A model generated the notes under the pieces. It was not told the origin of the DNA. It saw nothing but the letters and a program-made list of their open reading frames with translations, and did not search any database. Below, in pieces: positions 23,001-35,200 of a stretch of DNA of 64,000 nucleotides. The position numbers were made by a program, and so were the translations under genes. The number at the start of each line of letters is the position of its first letter. The stretch's first letter is position 1. Source of the stretch: Monocercomonoides exilis (lineage: Eukaryota > Preaxostyla > Oxymonadida > Polymastigidae); contig LSRY02000001.1 of assembly GCA_001643675.2 (NCBI GenBank), forward strand, positions 2,532,501-2,596,500, written 5' to 3'.

Positions 23001-26000
23001 TTCTCGAGGTGGTGTTCATTCTCGCTTTTGGGGCGCAGACAGCCCCGCTTTCAGAAGTGCACCCAGTTTTGCGTGTGTTCATGGCGGTTGCGCACAGCGT
23101 GAGCGACAGAGGATGTGGGATGGGAGTGATTGACTTGTCGAGGATGGAGCCTGGGGTGATCCTTCTGATCTGCTTCACAATGGTGCTTTCGGCGTATCCG
23201 TTCATTCTGACGCTGCATGCAACAGCGATTTCGGTGGAGAAGGCGGCGGCGGAGGAGGAGACTGAGGAGACTGAGGAGAAAGAGGAGGTGGCTGTGATGG
23301 AAGGAGGAGAAAGAGGAGAAAGAGGAGAAAGAGGAGAAGAAGAAGTGGAAGAGGAGAAAAGAAGTTCATTTGATGCATCTTCAGAGACAGAAAAAGGATT
23401 GAGAAGAAAGCGAAGTGAAAACACAGAAAGCGATCAGATTGACAGTTCGATTGAGGTTGGGGTGAAAGCAGAGGCGAGAAAAAGGTGGGAAGAGGAGCAG
23501 AAGGAGAGGAAGAGGAGAAGGAGAAGGATGATGGTGAAGAAGCTGTTGAAGAAGGAGAAGAGGAAAAGGAAGAGGAGGAAAATGGAAAGAAGAAGGGGAA
23601 AAGGAAGAGGAGGAAGAGAATCGGCAGAGGTGATCCAGAAGAAAGAGAGCGAAGAGCGTTTTGAGGACTATTTTCCGAGTCGCCATTCGCTGCACAATTC
23701 AGCAGAAGAAGATTCAGATGAAGGCAAAAGCAATTCTGAAACATCATCAACTTATTCTTCTTCTTTTTCTTCTTCCTTGTCATCTCTTTCATCTTCATAT
23801 TCATCACTATTTTCTTCCTCGTCATCATCATCATCTTCCTCTTCCTCTTCCATTTCGTCTCCTTCCAAGCCATCCATCTTTCAGTCCAATCAATCCACAC
23901 CACATCTTTCTCCTCCCTTTTCAATTTACACAGCAAAATCCACATTCACCACTCGCCCATTCAGAGACGAGCCATTTTCTTCTTCTTCTTCCTCCTCTTC
24001 CTCTTCTTTTCCTTCTCCTCTTCCTTCTTCTTCGAAGGTCTCAACTCCTCTTTCTCCACTGAATGAAAGGATGGAAGGCTCAGATGAAATGATTGCTCCG
24101 ATTTCTTCTCCTTCCTCTTCATCTGAATCACCTGAATTTCAAGCATCAAATCTGCTATGTCCTCCTTCTCATCCTCCACTTCCTTCTCCCTCATCATCAT
24201 CATCATCTTCTTCTTCTAATTCTTCTTCGCCTTCTTCATCTCAACAAGATTCTAATCAACAAGCAATCACAGCCCCTTCTTCATTGCCTCTTCCTCTTCT
24301 TCCTCCATCAGCATCATCATTATCCTCTTCTTCCTCTTCTTCTTCCTCTTCCTTTTCCTCTTCTTCTTCTTCATCTTCTCAAATATCTCCTTCTTATTCA
24401 CTTCCTCTTGATGTCAGCCACATAACACAATCGCATCCTTCCTCTTCTCTTTCTTCTTCCTCCTCCTCTTCTCTTTCTCCTTATCCTCTATCCCTTTCTT
24501 CTTCTCAACCGCATTTGCGTCGTCATCCAATCAAGCAAAACAGAAGTGAAGAATTAAACACGAAAAGTCGAACTGTCTTGCCAAAGAAACATCATTTGAA
24601 TAGCAAAGGGGAAGAAGAAGAAGATGATGATGAAGAAAATTTGAAGAAAGAAGAAGGAGAGGGAAAAGAAGGAAATGATGAAAATGAACATATTCATCGC
24701 CATCATCATGAAAATGATAACAAACATAAACATAAACATCATCATCATCATCACACTCATCACAGCAATCATTCAATTCATCAATTAAGCTGTTTGAATG
24801 AGGAAAATGAGGAGATGAAAAGAAAGAAAGGAAATGAAAGGAAAAGAGAAAAGGAAAGAGAAAGAGAAGAAGAAGAAAGAAAGAATAATCAAATTAGTTC
24901 AACGTATACTCATCTTCCTCTTCCTATTTCAAATTTCCCTTCTTCTTCTTCCTCTTCAATTTACATTCCTTCATCTTCCTCTTCCTCTTCCTCTTCCTCT
25001 TCTCTTCTTCTCCCTCATCGCCCTCTTTCCATTCTTCAGCCATTCAAAAACACAATTTCGTTGTATCGAAAAAGAGTGAGCGACAGAACAAGCAAAGACT
25101 TGCACCAGAGAGGAAGATTTATTCAGCCTGTGTTTGTGGCAAAGGGGGGAAGAGAAGAAGAAGAAGAAGATGATGATGATGATGATATGAAAGGAATAAG
25201 AGAGGAGGAGGAAGAAGAAAATGAAAGAGAAGGAGAAAAAGAAAAAGAAGAAAAAGAACCATGTGATGTAGATTCAGGATTGCTTAACAGTCAAAGCCTT
25301 TCTCAATCATCACCATCATCTTCTATTTCTTCTTCTTCTTCTTCTTCAAATAATAATCCACCTCCTATTCTGCTTCCTCTTCCAATATCTTCCTCTTCCT
25401 CTTCTTCTTCCTCTTCTTCCTCTTCTTCCTCTTCTTCCTCCCCCTCCTCAACTTTTTCTAATTCCTCCACTCTTTCTAATTCCTCCTCTTCTTCTTCCTC
25501 TTCTTCTCTTCCCTCTCATCATCAACCAAACAAATCTCGTTCATTCTTTTCTCTTCTTTTTCGCCGTCCTTTCGACAGAAAATACGAAGTTGATGTTGAA
25601 AAAGGTGGAATTTCGAATGCTTCTTCTTCTTCTTCTTCTTCTTCCCATCTTTCTTCTCCTTCTATTTCTTCTCCTCAATCTTTTTCTTTTCTTCCTCCTC
25701 TTCCAACAAACAATGAACAAGTACAAACAAACAAACAAACAAAACAAGAAGAACTGAATTTGGATAATTCTTTTTATTCACAAAATTTAAGAGAAAATAA
25801 AGAAAATAAAGAAAATAAAGAAAATAAAGAAGAAAAGAAAAAAGAAGAAGAAACGAAGGAAACATCAAAAGATTCGTCGAATTTGAAAGGAATTGCAAAA
25901 GTGTTCAGTTCTCTTTCTTTGATGGAACAAGAAGAGAAGAGAAGAAGAGAAAGAAGAAGAGAAGAAGGAAAAGATAAAAAGGAGGAAATAAAAGAGAATA

Positions 26001-28186
26001 ACAACAAAGAAGAAGAAAGCAATGAAGAAGAAGAAGACGATGATGATGATGAGAAAAGCAAAGAAACAATTGAACCTGATCTTCTCTCAGGAACATATTT
26101 AACATCCAATTCTTCTTCTTCTTTTCCTTCTTCTCTTTTATCTTCTTCTTCTTCTTTATCTTCTTCTTCTCCTTTATCTTCTTCCTTTCCATTGTCTTCT
26201 TCTTCACCAAAATATCAAACAGAAACAAACATTTTTCTTTTGTCTCCTTCTCCAAACGAAACACCCAAAAAAGATTATTTGGAAGGAAAAAGAAGAGAAA
26301 AAGAAAAAGAAAAAGAAGAAGAAGAAGAAATGAAAAATGAAGGAAAAGAAGAAATTGGAATGAAAAGAGCAATTGTTGATGTTTCAGATGAGATGAAAGA
26401 AGAAGAAAGAGAAAAACACAAAGAAGATGAAGAAGGAAAAGAAAGGAAAGAAAACGGCAGCAAAACCAAAGAAAAGCAAATAAACTCCTCAAAATATGGA
26501 TTATTTTCTAAATTTCCAGACATTTCTTCTTCATCTTCTTCCTCTTCTTCTTCAACAGATTCGTTCTCATGCAACGAAGAACAAGAAATTCCTTCTTTTT
26601 CAACAACATCATCATCAGAAAATTTGAGAAAAGAGGAAGAAGATGATGAAACAGAAATGAAAGCGATTAAAACAGCAAATGCATCACAAATGATGGATTT
26701 GAATGAAGAGAAAAGAAATTTCGATGTTTACAAAAGGAAATCTTCAATTCTTCCTTCATCATCATCTTCTTCTTCTTCGTTGACCCCTTCTCAAATATCT
26801 TCACCTTCCCAAACAGACAAATCAACAAAATCAAACAAATTCCCAGATAAATCTGTTGGTTCCCCAAATAAATCAAATAAAACGAACAAAACGAATAAAA
26901 CAAACAAAAAAGCAAAATTAACCTTTTTTGAGCGCTATCCGTCAATCCACTTGCTTTCCCGCCTTTTCATTGATTTTGCCTCCATCCAGCGCGAACATCC
27001 ACTTTTGAGAGATTTGATTTGGCTTTCTGTTGGGTGGCTGATTGTTGTGTGTGTTGAGTTGCCGTTGGTTGAAGGAGAGAAAGGAAGTTGTGAGAGAATG
27101 AAGGAAATAAATGGAATAAATGGAATAAATGGAGTGAATGGAGTGAATGGAGTGAATCAGATTAAAGGAATACAAAAAATGAATGAAAGTGTGGAGAATA
27201 ACAAAAAACATAATTTTTCTTCTTCTTCCTCTGATTCTTCCTCCAATTCTTCTCCCTCTCACCCACCTTATCTCTCTTCACTCTCTCTTCTGCACGAGCT
27301 GGCCTCTGATTATTCCGGGACAGGAATGAGTTTTGGCTGGTTTGGCTCAGAAACAGCACTTTCTGTTCATCTTTCGGGTGTCACGCAGTGGATAGTGATT
27401 GTGTTGATGGCGATGGGGAAGCAGAGGGGTTTGCCTTCAGAAGTGGACAGATCGATTGCGAAGGGCTCGTTTGATGGAGCACCAGAGGAGGTGTTTCGGC
27501 TGCTGGGGTGGGAGGAGGTGAGGGAGATGGGGCTGACGAGGGAGAGAGGGAAGGGGAAGACCAAAGGGAAGAAGGAGAAGGAGAAGGAGATGAAGGAGAA
27601 AGGGAAGAAGAAGGATAAAGGAGAAGATAATGAGAAAAAGAATGAGAATGATGACATTTCAAAGCAATCAACAGAAACAACAAAAACGAAACTTTTCAGC
27701 AAAACACCTTTGAGACATATTGTTTTTCCTTCTTCATCCTCATCTTCTTCTTCTTCTTCTTCTTCTTCTTCTCTGCAAAGCAAAGACTTTCCAAATATCT
27801 CTTCCACACTCACCACAATTGCACACACTCCTCTTTTTCTGACTTCTTTGCCTGACTCAAGCTACACTTTCTCTTCTGCCCTTCCTTCTTTCAAATCTTT
27901 ATCATCATCTTCATTATCATCTTCTTCTTCCAATCCATCAAACTTGAAAGGAAGTGTTTTGGAACAAAATGATTTGTCAAAATCGAATCATTTGCCTCGC
28001 TCATCTTTCATGGACATTTTTGTTCCTCCTCCTGTTTCATCGTCTTCGTCGTCATCGTCATCTTCTTCTCCTCCTCCTTCTTCTTCATCTCCTGTTCGCC
28101 CTTCTTTTCATCCTCCAAATCATTCTTCTTATTTGTCTTCTTCTTCTTCATCTTCTCCTTCCCCATTAAATCAACCTGATTTATGA
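20068..28186 (+). CDS. TRK/HKT-type potassium transporter with giant low-complexity insertions
   Basis: Two exons, 20068-20247 and 20321-28186, joined in phase 0 by a 73-nt intron (GTGTGC...TTTTAG). Splicing builds the first membrane helix from both exons. The protein is about 2681 residues, of which perhaps 450-500 are conserved core. Four M-P-M units are visible. Filter segments are SAVCGVG (near residue 88), SAFNGAG (748), SDRGCG (988) and SDYSGTG (2389), each keeping the glycine that lines the K+ filter. The fungal-TRK-like C-terminal motif KQRGLPSEVDR is near 2427. Insertions fill the inter-unit loops: about 500 residues between units 1 and 2, 130 between 2 and 3, 1250 between 3 and 4, plus a 245-residue tail. 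They are Ser runs, Glu/Lys runs and a His-rich run (nt 24690-24780). Role: K+ (or Na+) uptake across a membrane. The first ATG is uncertain, and an earlier exon is possible. Confidence 0.85.
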
Positions 28187-29032
28187 AAAATTGAATATCC
28201 TTTTTGTGATTTCATTTTTTCTTTCAAATGAATTTTGTTATGGATTGAAGCAAGTGAGAATTTTTGATTTTTGATTTTTAATTATTTTAATTTAATTATT
28301 AAAAATTTGTTATTCTTGTTCATATTATTATTCTGATGTTTTCATGTAAAGACTGTTCAAAGAGCATATTGCGTTGTATGTAGAATGGAAATCAATTGCT
28401 TATATATGTCATATTCAAAGCCAACAGATTTTTATTTTGTTTGTTGGCAAATCTTTTTTGTTTAGAATTTTTGATTGTTGAATATTTTTACAGCTTTTAA
28501 ATTGTTGTGTTTTATTCACACTTTATGCATGCTTTTTGCACTTTGATTGTTTTGCTTTGTTATTTTTTCTAATTTGATTATTTTTCATTTTTGTTTGTTG
28601 CACAAAATGTTTAAAGTTGTTTCGCTGATTTCAATGATTCACTGACAAGTGCAAGAAAGTGATTGCATTAAAGTTGTATTCTTATATATTCTGCATTGCT
28701 TATTGTTTGGTATTCACAATTTCGACAATTTCATTTCTTTATTGAGAAAGGAAACAAAAAATCGATATGTTTTGTAACTCAATTTGAGTTCCGAAATTGA
28801 TTGCTGCCTTTTTTTTGTCCAAAAGGAAACAAGAAACAAATCATTCAAACGACTTTCATTCTGAAAAACATTCGTTTCAATTTGCTTTGTTGTTTATTTC
28901 AATTTTTCTCTTTTTGTCAATCGAAATACATGCAACTTTGAATCATTTAACATCTCAAAACTTTTTTAAGAATAAAAAGGATGTTAAAAAAGGAGAAGAA
29001 AAAAGAAAATACAAAAGGATAGAAAAGTGCTC
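28187..29032. other. AT-rich spacer, no gene seen
   Basis: This separates the TRK gene (plus) from the convergent family pseudogene (minus). An 80-codon open stretch at 28797-29036 is AT-biased and has no recognisable domain. I see no RNA gene or repeat of note. Confidence 0.6.
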
Positions 29033-30376
29033 TTAATACAAATGTTCAAAAAAATAATCTGCATAATAGTCAGAAAGAGAATAATCATAACGAAATTTCA
29101 AAATTCGTGAAACAACATGAAAGCTTGTGATGATGTCTTCATATCCTTCTTCTTCCAGTTTATCAAAAACTTTCTTTTTTGTTGACTTTCTTTTCGTTTC
29201 TTCATTTTCATTTCTCTCTTTTTCTTTCATTCTATTTGAAATTACCAAAAAGAATTTCAAACATTTCATCAAATGGCGATTTAATGTTTGACTTTGAATC
29301 TCCTCCAAGACAGCATCAAATGACCAACCTTTCAAAATCCCTTCAATCTTCATCGTTCTGTTCATCACTGTTCCATATAATATATTCACGCAACATTCGC
29401 TCATATTCATGTTAATATCCCTTGCAGCTCTGAGTAATCGCACAATGCTGTAGACAAGCAGAACAGATTCTTCGTTCCACAATTTGCACATGGTCAAATA
29501 ACGGCCAATCACAAAGAGCCATTTCATCATCATGTGCTCTTCTTCTGGTTCTTTTCCAATTCCTTTTTCTTTTTTCGCTTCTTTTTGCTTCTTCTTCCAA
29601 TCTTCATGTTTCATCAACTTTTCGAGTCCTTTTGAAGCTTCTCTCACAAAATGTAGCTCATTCACAATCACTCCCTCCAAACTTTCGTCGAACACGAATC
29701 TTTTTATCAAAAACTGCCAATCAGACTGATAAGCAATTTGAGTGAGATGGCGATGTTCCTGGTGATACAGGATGATTTCTTTGATTTCATTCAAATGCAC
29801 AATTTTTCCTTTTCCCTAATGAAAAACAGGAAAAGAAAAATATCATAATATCAAAAATGAAAAAATAATATTCATACTCGGTATCTAACAGTACTCAATG
29901 CAAACAATGCCATTTCCACTTCTTTTTGTTTTTTTTCGCTTTCATCCTTGTTTGCTGCCTCTTTCAGAAGGCAGGACACACAAACTTTTGTCATGGTTTT
30001 ATTAATGGACTTAAATTCGTTATGCAATAAAAGGTAACACTCACAGAGATCAGTCAAAAGCCTTTCATTTTCACCTTCTTTCTTCTTCTCTTCTTCAACA
30101 ATAAGATTTTTAATCCTTTTTCCCAATGAAGATCTTTCAAAGAAACTTGAAGCAAATCCTTTCAACGAATAGAAACACCCCATGTGCTTCGGAAAAAGCA
30201 ATATATTTCTTAAAGGAGTTTTCTTTCCCTTTGTGATTTTTGTTATTTTGTTGAACAATTCAATTGTGCAAGTTGTTTCGAATTCATGCTTGCTCATCTC
30301 ATCAATCATCCATTCATTTCTTCAATTTTGACTTTCTGTTCATCCTCGTTGCAACCTTCAAGTTCGTCAAACAGTT
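29033..30376 (-). pseudogene. Helical-family gene with one frameshift in exon 2
   Basis: Exon 2 is 29878-30376 and exon 3 is 29815-29033 (261 codons with stop), separated by a 62-nt intron (GTATGA...CATTAG). Exon 3 is open throughout and carries the family motifs HLNEIKEIILYHQEH, LWNEESVLLV and KLEEEGYEDIITSF. Exon 2 is 499 nt; relatives are 494 or 506, so one base is missing. The gap lies near 30308-30312, where ...EEMN is followed by GG and then MIDEMSKHEF in another frame. The identical lesion occurs at 17918-17922. Downstream of it the frame is intact to the splice site (NERLLTDLCECYLLL, KEVEMALFAL). No usable first exon was found. A dead gene is the simplest reading. Confidence 0.8.
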
Positions 30377-30727
30377 CTTCATATAACACGAAAAGGGTGA
30401 AAAACTGTTTGTTTTTTAAAACATTTAGGAATGAACAAACTCTAAAACTTGTCCACAATGTTCATTTCTTGAATTCCATCATCTCCAGCGTCCATTCTAT
30501 TTGTGATTCATTCAGGATGCAATGAGCACAACAGTACTTCAAACAATGAAATTATCAGCAAAAACAAACTTCTTTTTTTTATTTGACTGTTTGGAAATGT
30601 TTTTGATTAAATTCAATTTGATAGGTTTTTTTCTACAAACAAATGTGCAATATGTTACAGCAACAAAACCAATGATTGTTTTTGTATTTGAGAAGAAAAG
30701 CACACCTTTTTCTTTATTTTGATCAAA
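29795..30727. repeat. Duplicate of 17405-18335
   Basis: Same-orientation partner of 17405-18335; see there for boundaries. It keeps the base that the other copy has lost near 17680-17684, so this copy is closer to the ancestor at that site. Confidence 0.85.
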
Positions 30728-32779
30728 CCATCATCACATATATTTTTCTTGAAAAAAATGAACCATTTGTATATTGTTTTCATTTTTTCCCTTTATCAAT
30801 GGACTTAAGTTTATTTTATTAATATGAATAATGACAGAAGAGAAAATGAAAACAAAATTAGGTGATGAGAAAAATCTGTGATTCAAATTTGTGGTGTATT
30901 TCAGAAATAAAAATGGAAATGAAAATGATTTTTGAATAAAAGATTTAAAGTTTTTTCATTTGTTACTATTTCATTCTTGTTTGTTTCATTCGATAAATCT
31001 CAGGAATTGTTTGAGGGTTTTGTTATGAAAACAGACAGTCAAAATGGAATAACAGAACAAAAGCATCGGAGAGTTCATGTGAAAGAAGAAATGAAAAATA
31101 TTCATAGGCATATGGAAGACCAAGGCTGCTCCCATTAATCAGGATAATAGTAAGTATTTTTTAAAAAAAAGGTTTATGCAAAAGAAATCTTTTAGAGTTC
31201 GACTTCAACAGCGAAAAAATAATTTTCAGTCTTTCACAAGGTCATTCAAAAAGAGATGTTCACGCATTAGCATGCAATTTTGTTGAACATCATTGACACC
31301 AATGGCCACTTGACTTCATCTGAAAGGAAACAGCTAGCCGAAGACGGAGAAGATGAATATTTGTGATATGATCTTTCTTCTATTGCATCTTCCCGCCCAA
31401 TCTTCAAACGCTCTCCTTTCAGACTTGAAAATTTTCTTCAATAAAATTACAACATCTTTTCACTTCTGCTCCTTCTTCACTTGGCGCTACATGCTCAGCT
31501 GCAAAGACATCGATGCCTGGACAGCAGCTGCAGAATAAGCTGAAAGGCATACATTACTATTGCAGGTTCAGAGGAGGGAAAAATACAAAAAAGCAAAATG
31601 AAGAATAATTGTTCTGAACACAGGAGTTCGTGCTGAAGCCAAAAAGGAAAGCAAAAGAAGTCACCAAAATGAATTTGAAGCTTAGATGATATCAAAGATA
31701 CTGGTTGTGTCATGGGAAGCACAAGCCAGTTTCAACTGCTTCAAACACAAACATTGCATCCTTTAGCATCTTGTACATCTCTTCATACGGCATTGTCAAT
31801 ATTATCATCCTCAAATGACAGAGTCCAAGTGTAAAATCATGCGCATGGTTCCAGAGTCCTGCACCTCTCTTGAGATCAACACTTTCATCAGCCAATACGC
31901 AATCTTCTTCTTCTTCATCAATTTCAGATAATTTTCTTCTCTTTCTTTCAGATCATCTTCACTTTTATCTCAACATATCAATATATCGTCTTCCTTTCCC
32001 AAACAATCATTGTTGCCTTCTTCTTTTGCTTATGTCTCTTCCTATCTTCACATATTTATTTCTATATAATTTCTTCAAATATTTGTTCATCGTTTTCTTC
32101 TTCATTTCACTCATTATTTCTGGCACAGAAGCTGATGAGAATAACTCTGATTACACAATATGGATAATGTTAATAATGGAATTGTGATGTGATTTGAAGT
32201 AGACTTGCATGTGGAAGAAGATGACGAATGAAAGAGAAATGAATGTTATCACAATAAATTGGCTGTTCTTCAACAACGTTGAGGAGGAAAGATGAAAAAT
32301 GTTGACGTTCATTCAGCGATTCTCATGTTGAGGATGATGATACAATTTAAATGAAATCTTCATGATCAAGGCACAATGCTCACTTGATCAAGAACAAAAA
32401 TTGAAATGGGGCACAAGAATCACTTTTCTGAAAAACAAGGAAGAAAACAAAAACCATCGAATTCTCTTTCATTTGCTGTGGCATCGAAGAAAGCAAACGA
32501 TGTGTGATAATCACCTTGCTTTCTCAAAATGGCTGTCCCTTCGAAGAATGAAATCCAAATGTGGCTGGCCTGAATGTTGTTCGACTGTCAATAAATACTC
32601 GACAACTGGATGTCTCATAGTTGGCGTTTCTCCACTCTCTTGAAGCAAAAGCGGAATCAGAAATAGAATTTATTTGCTTTCCATGCCTGCCTGGCACAAT
32701 CCAAGAAACAGGAAAGTCTTTTAAATATAATTGACATTTTGGTAGTCTCCTTTTTTTCATTGAATTGTTTCCATTTTTT
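30728..32779. other. Spacer with scattered coding relics
   Basis: Mostly AT-rich spacer. Apart from the minus-strand relic at 31710-31953, open stretches (for example 31353-31538 and 32362-32643, plus) have no domain and no continuity. A GTAAGT...TTTTAG pair near 31150-31199 resembles an intron but has no convincing exon on either side. Confidence 0.4.
31710..31953 (-). pseudogene. Coding relic of unknown family
   Basis: About 80 codons open on the minus strand, running from an acidic linker (SEIDEEEEDCVLADESVDLK) into a mixed helical segment (LWNHAHDFTLGLCHLRM, then PYEEMYKMLKDAMFVF). It ends at a TGA after ETGLCFP. It looks like real coding sequence in composition, possibly a helical repeat, but has no start codon or flanking exon that I can support. 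It may be an internal exon of a lost gene. No function is proposed. Confidence 0.35.
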
Positions 32780-33571
32780 GTGATTAATATCCTTCCCTTG
32801 ATATTTCCAGTTGCTTTCCTTGTACAAAAAACCGCTTCCCCTGCCTAACATTCCAAAATGTTATATAATATTGTGCAGATTTTGTCTTCACAGAATTCCT
32901 TCTTGTTATCTTCATTCAATGAAACATCAGTCGAATTTGATTTCATCTCTTGTTCAAACAAAAATCATGTATCTTCCGTAACTTCCTTTATTTCCCAATG
33001 GCTGTATAATACTCAGCTCCATTCCCATCGTATTGCTCCACAAAGCGGAGATTGGCCATTTCAACAATAACTCACATTCCTTGACTTTGGAAAGGTCACA
33101 GATAGAAATATCCTCACAACATACAGAACAATACAAAATACATACATTATGTCTTTTTGTGTTATTGATGAAATTGGTGTATTTCCCTTGGCCATACAAT
33201 TTTCAAAAATCAACAGAAAGAATTTCATAACCAGCGCAAAGATAAAGATGTATTGTCCTCTGCAAATGTCAATTATCTTTTTCTATTGAAAATGTTCATT
33301 CTCAGTTCTCTCATTTGGAAATTCAATTTTCAACTCAAAGAAACAACTACGATCTTTGATTCCATTACAAAAATTCAAGAAATATTCATCGTTGTTTCTC
33401 TTCCTAACTATTTGTCAAAAATGCAAATGCTAAGAAGTATGGTGTGAACGCAAATATTTTATGACTTTTTTTGAGTATAAATTTTCATCGATGCTGTCTT
33501 TCCATACAAATACGAATTCAATGTGAATGATAAAAATTTTACTGATTTGTGAATAAAATGTTCTTATAAAA
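32780..33571. repeat. Conserved upstream unit, copy at the 33572 gene
   Basis: Sequence upstream of the family gene that recurs, diverged, before two other members: 41045-41852 (plus) and 52613-53400 (inverted). A short partial match lies at about 37020-37110 beyond the 35201-36566 copy. The best-kept part encodes, antisense to the gene, a peptide with FINNTKR and ELLLKWPISAL. The last 60 bases before the ATG match 41800-41852 almost exactly. Confidence 0.75.
33516..33571 (+). promoter_or_regulatory. Conserved block just upstream of the start codon
   Basis: The block running from AATGTGAATGATAAAA through ACTGATTTGTGAATAAAATG to the ATG is nearly identical at 33516-33571 and 41800-41852. It sits where a core promoter or 5' leader should lie. 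Recent duplication alone could explain the similarity, so function is inference. Confidence 0.3.
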
Positions 33572-34975
33572 ATGCAGAAGATGTGCAATACAAAAAAGTT
33601 CAATGGTGTGCATTCGTTGTTTCATTTGAATTCCTGATGATTGTGGTTCTTTCTGTCTCAGAAATGTTTTCTGAATTAGAAGATTGCGATGAGGATGAAC
33701 GGAAACAGAAAATCGAAGAAATGAATGAACTTATTAGCGATATGAGCAAAGAAGAATTTTATGGTATTTTCAACTTGGAAATGTTCGACCTATTCGACAA
33801 AATGATTGATGAAATGAAAATACCATTTGAAAATGCAATTATTCTATTGAAACACGCAGGATATTGGAGATTATTGAAAGATATGTTTATTAATGGATTT
33901 GAAGAATCTTCATTGAAAAGAAGAATTGAGAAGATGATAGTTGACAAAGAATACAAGAAAAAGATAATCGAAGAGAAAAAAGCAATGCATTTGGTTAATG
34001 CTTGTGAATCCTGCGTTTTTCTGAGTAGACACTTCTTTCCACCTGAATTGTTTACAATTTGTGTTTCTTGTCTGTTGAAATATGTGTCGAACAAAGAAGA
34101 AACTGAGGAAGTTCAAAAGGAAGTGGAAATGGCGTTGCTTGCATTGAGCAAATGTTACTATTTAGGAGTGTGTTTCTTTTTTAATTTTGATAATATTGAA
34201 AATTTTCATTTTTTTTTTTTTTTTTTTTGAGAATTTGGATCAAAAAGTGTTTTTGAATGAAATCAAAGAGATTATCCACTTTCACCAGGAACATCACAAC
34301 CTTACACGACTTGCGTATCAATCGGCTTGGGAGCTTTTGATTTACACATTAATTGGAGAAAAATTTTATGAACAAGTGATTGTGATAGAGCTGCATTTTG
34401 TGAGAGAAACAAGAAGAGAACTGGAAGAGCTTTCAAAGTGTGTGGATTGGAAGAGAAAAAAAGTGGAAAGAGAAAAAGAAACGAAAGAAGTGATTGTTTT
34501 GATGAGATGGCTAAATTCATTGGAGTTTTTCTTTCGTTTCTGCTCATTTTGGAATGAAGAATTTGTTGGGCTTTTCGGCAATGTTGTTCAGTTATTTCGA
34601 GCATCAAGTGGCAATCACAGAGAAATAAGAGGGGAATGCATTGATTTTTTTCGAGAAGCAGCCGGAAATAAAATTATGAAAGTTGAAGGTTTGTTGAAAG
34701 GAGGAGCTATTGATGCTGTCTTGGAAGAGATCTCGCAGCAATCATTGAATGAAGATAATAAAATTTGTTGTTTCTCATTTTTCTTGGAGCTTTCAGAAAG
34801 ATTGCAAGAAGAAAAGGAAGATGAAAAGGAAGAGGCGAAAAGGAAAGTGTTTGATAAGATGGAGGAAGAAGGATTGGATGATTGCATCATCATGTTTCAT
34901 CATTTCTTGCTTGAAGAAGAACTCCCTTTCAGTTATCCTGACGAAAATCTGGAGTGTTATTTCATGCCTTTGTGA
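33572..34975 (+). CDS. Helical-family protein, intact three-exon gene
   Basis: Exons 33572-33605, 33662-34167 and 34232-34975 give 427 residues. Intron 1 is 56 nt (GTGTGC...CTCAG, phase 1) and intron 2 is 64 nt (GTGTGT...TTGAG, phase 0, with a long T run before the acceptor). Exon 1 encodes MQKMCNTKKFN and a split Glu codon. Exon 2 (FSELEDC..., ENAIILLKHAGY, ICVSCLLKYVSNKEE, KEVEMALLAL) and exon 3 (FLNEIKEIIHFHQEHHNLT, ELHFVRE, FWNEEFVGLF, LLKGGAIDAVLEEI, KMEEEGLDDCI) are almost wholly alpha-helical and charged. They may form an ARM/HEAT-like solenoid, but that is a guess. There is no signal peptide, membrane span or catalytic motif. I recognise the style from Monocercomonoides proteins of unknown function. 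It is convergent with the copy at 35201-36566. Confidence 0.85.
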
Positions 34976-35200
34976 AGAAGGTATTTTATTTTTATTTTTA
35001 TTTTTGTTTTTGTTTTTGTTTTTGTTTAATTTCGAAGTTGTGAATGAAAGTAGTTTTTTTAACAAAATAACTCAATTATATGTTAAATCGCGAAATGAAC
35101 AAAAAAGAAACAGAAAAATTGAAATTCTTGAACACAAAACCCTAACCATTTCATTTCCTCAAGCATTTAAAAAATAATTAGAAACATTTGATGAATATGT

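Noticed and set aside
20389-27828. Many antisense and shifted open frames over the TRK gene, rich in Phe/Leu, Arg or His
   Set aside because: They are mirror readings of Ser, Glu and Lys repeats. They have no domains, while the sense frame carries the four pore units.
30308-30312. Programmed frameshifting in the 29033-30376 gene
   Set aside because: There is no slippery heptamer or supporting structure, intact relatives have the full-length exon, and a related copy has gained a second lesion. Decay is simpler.
33583-33661. A longer hydrophobic N-terminus for the 33572 and 41864 genes, reading through intron 1
   Set aside because: That frame has only a GTG start. Reading from the ATG at 33572 through the intron meets a TGA. 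Splicing restores a frame conserved in four paralogs.
34187-34231. A Phe-rich start for exon 3 of the 33572 gene
   Set aside because: This is the T run of intron 2 before its acceptor; the conserved exon begins at 34232.
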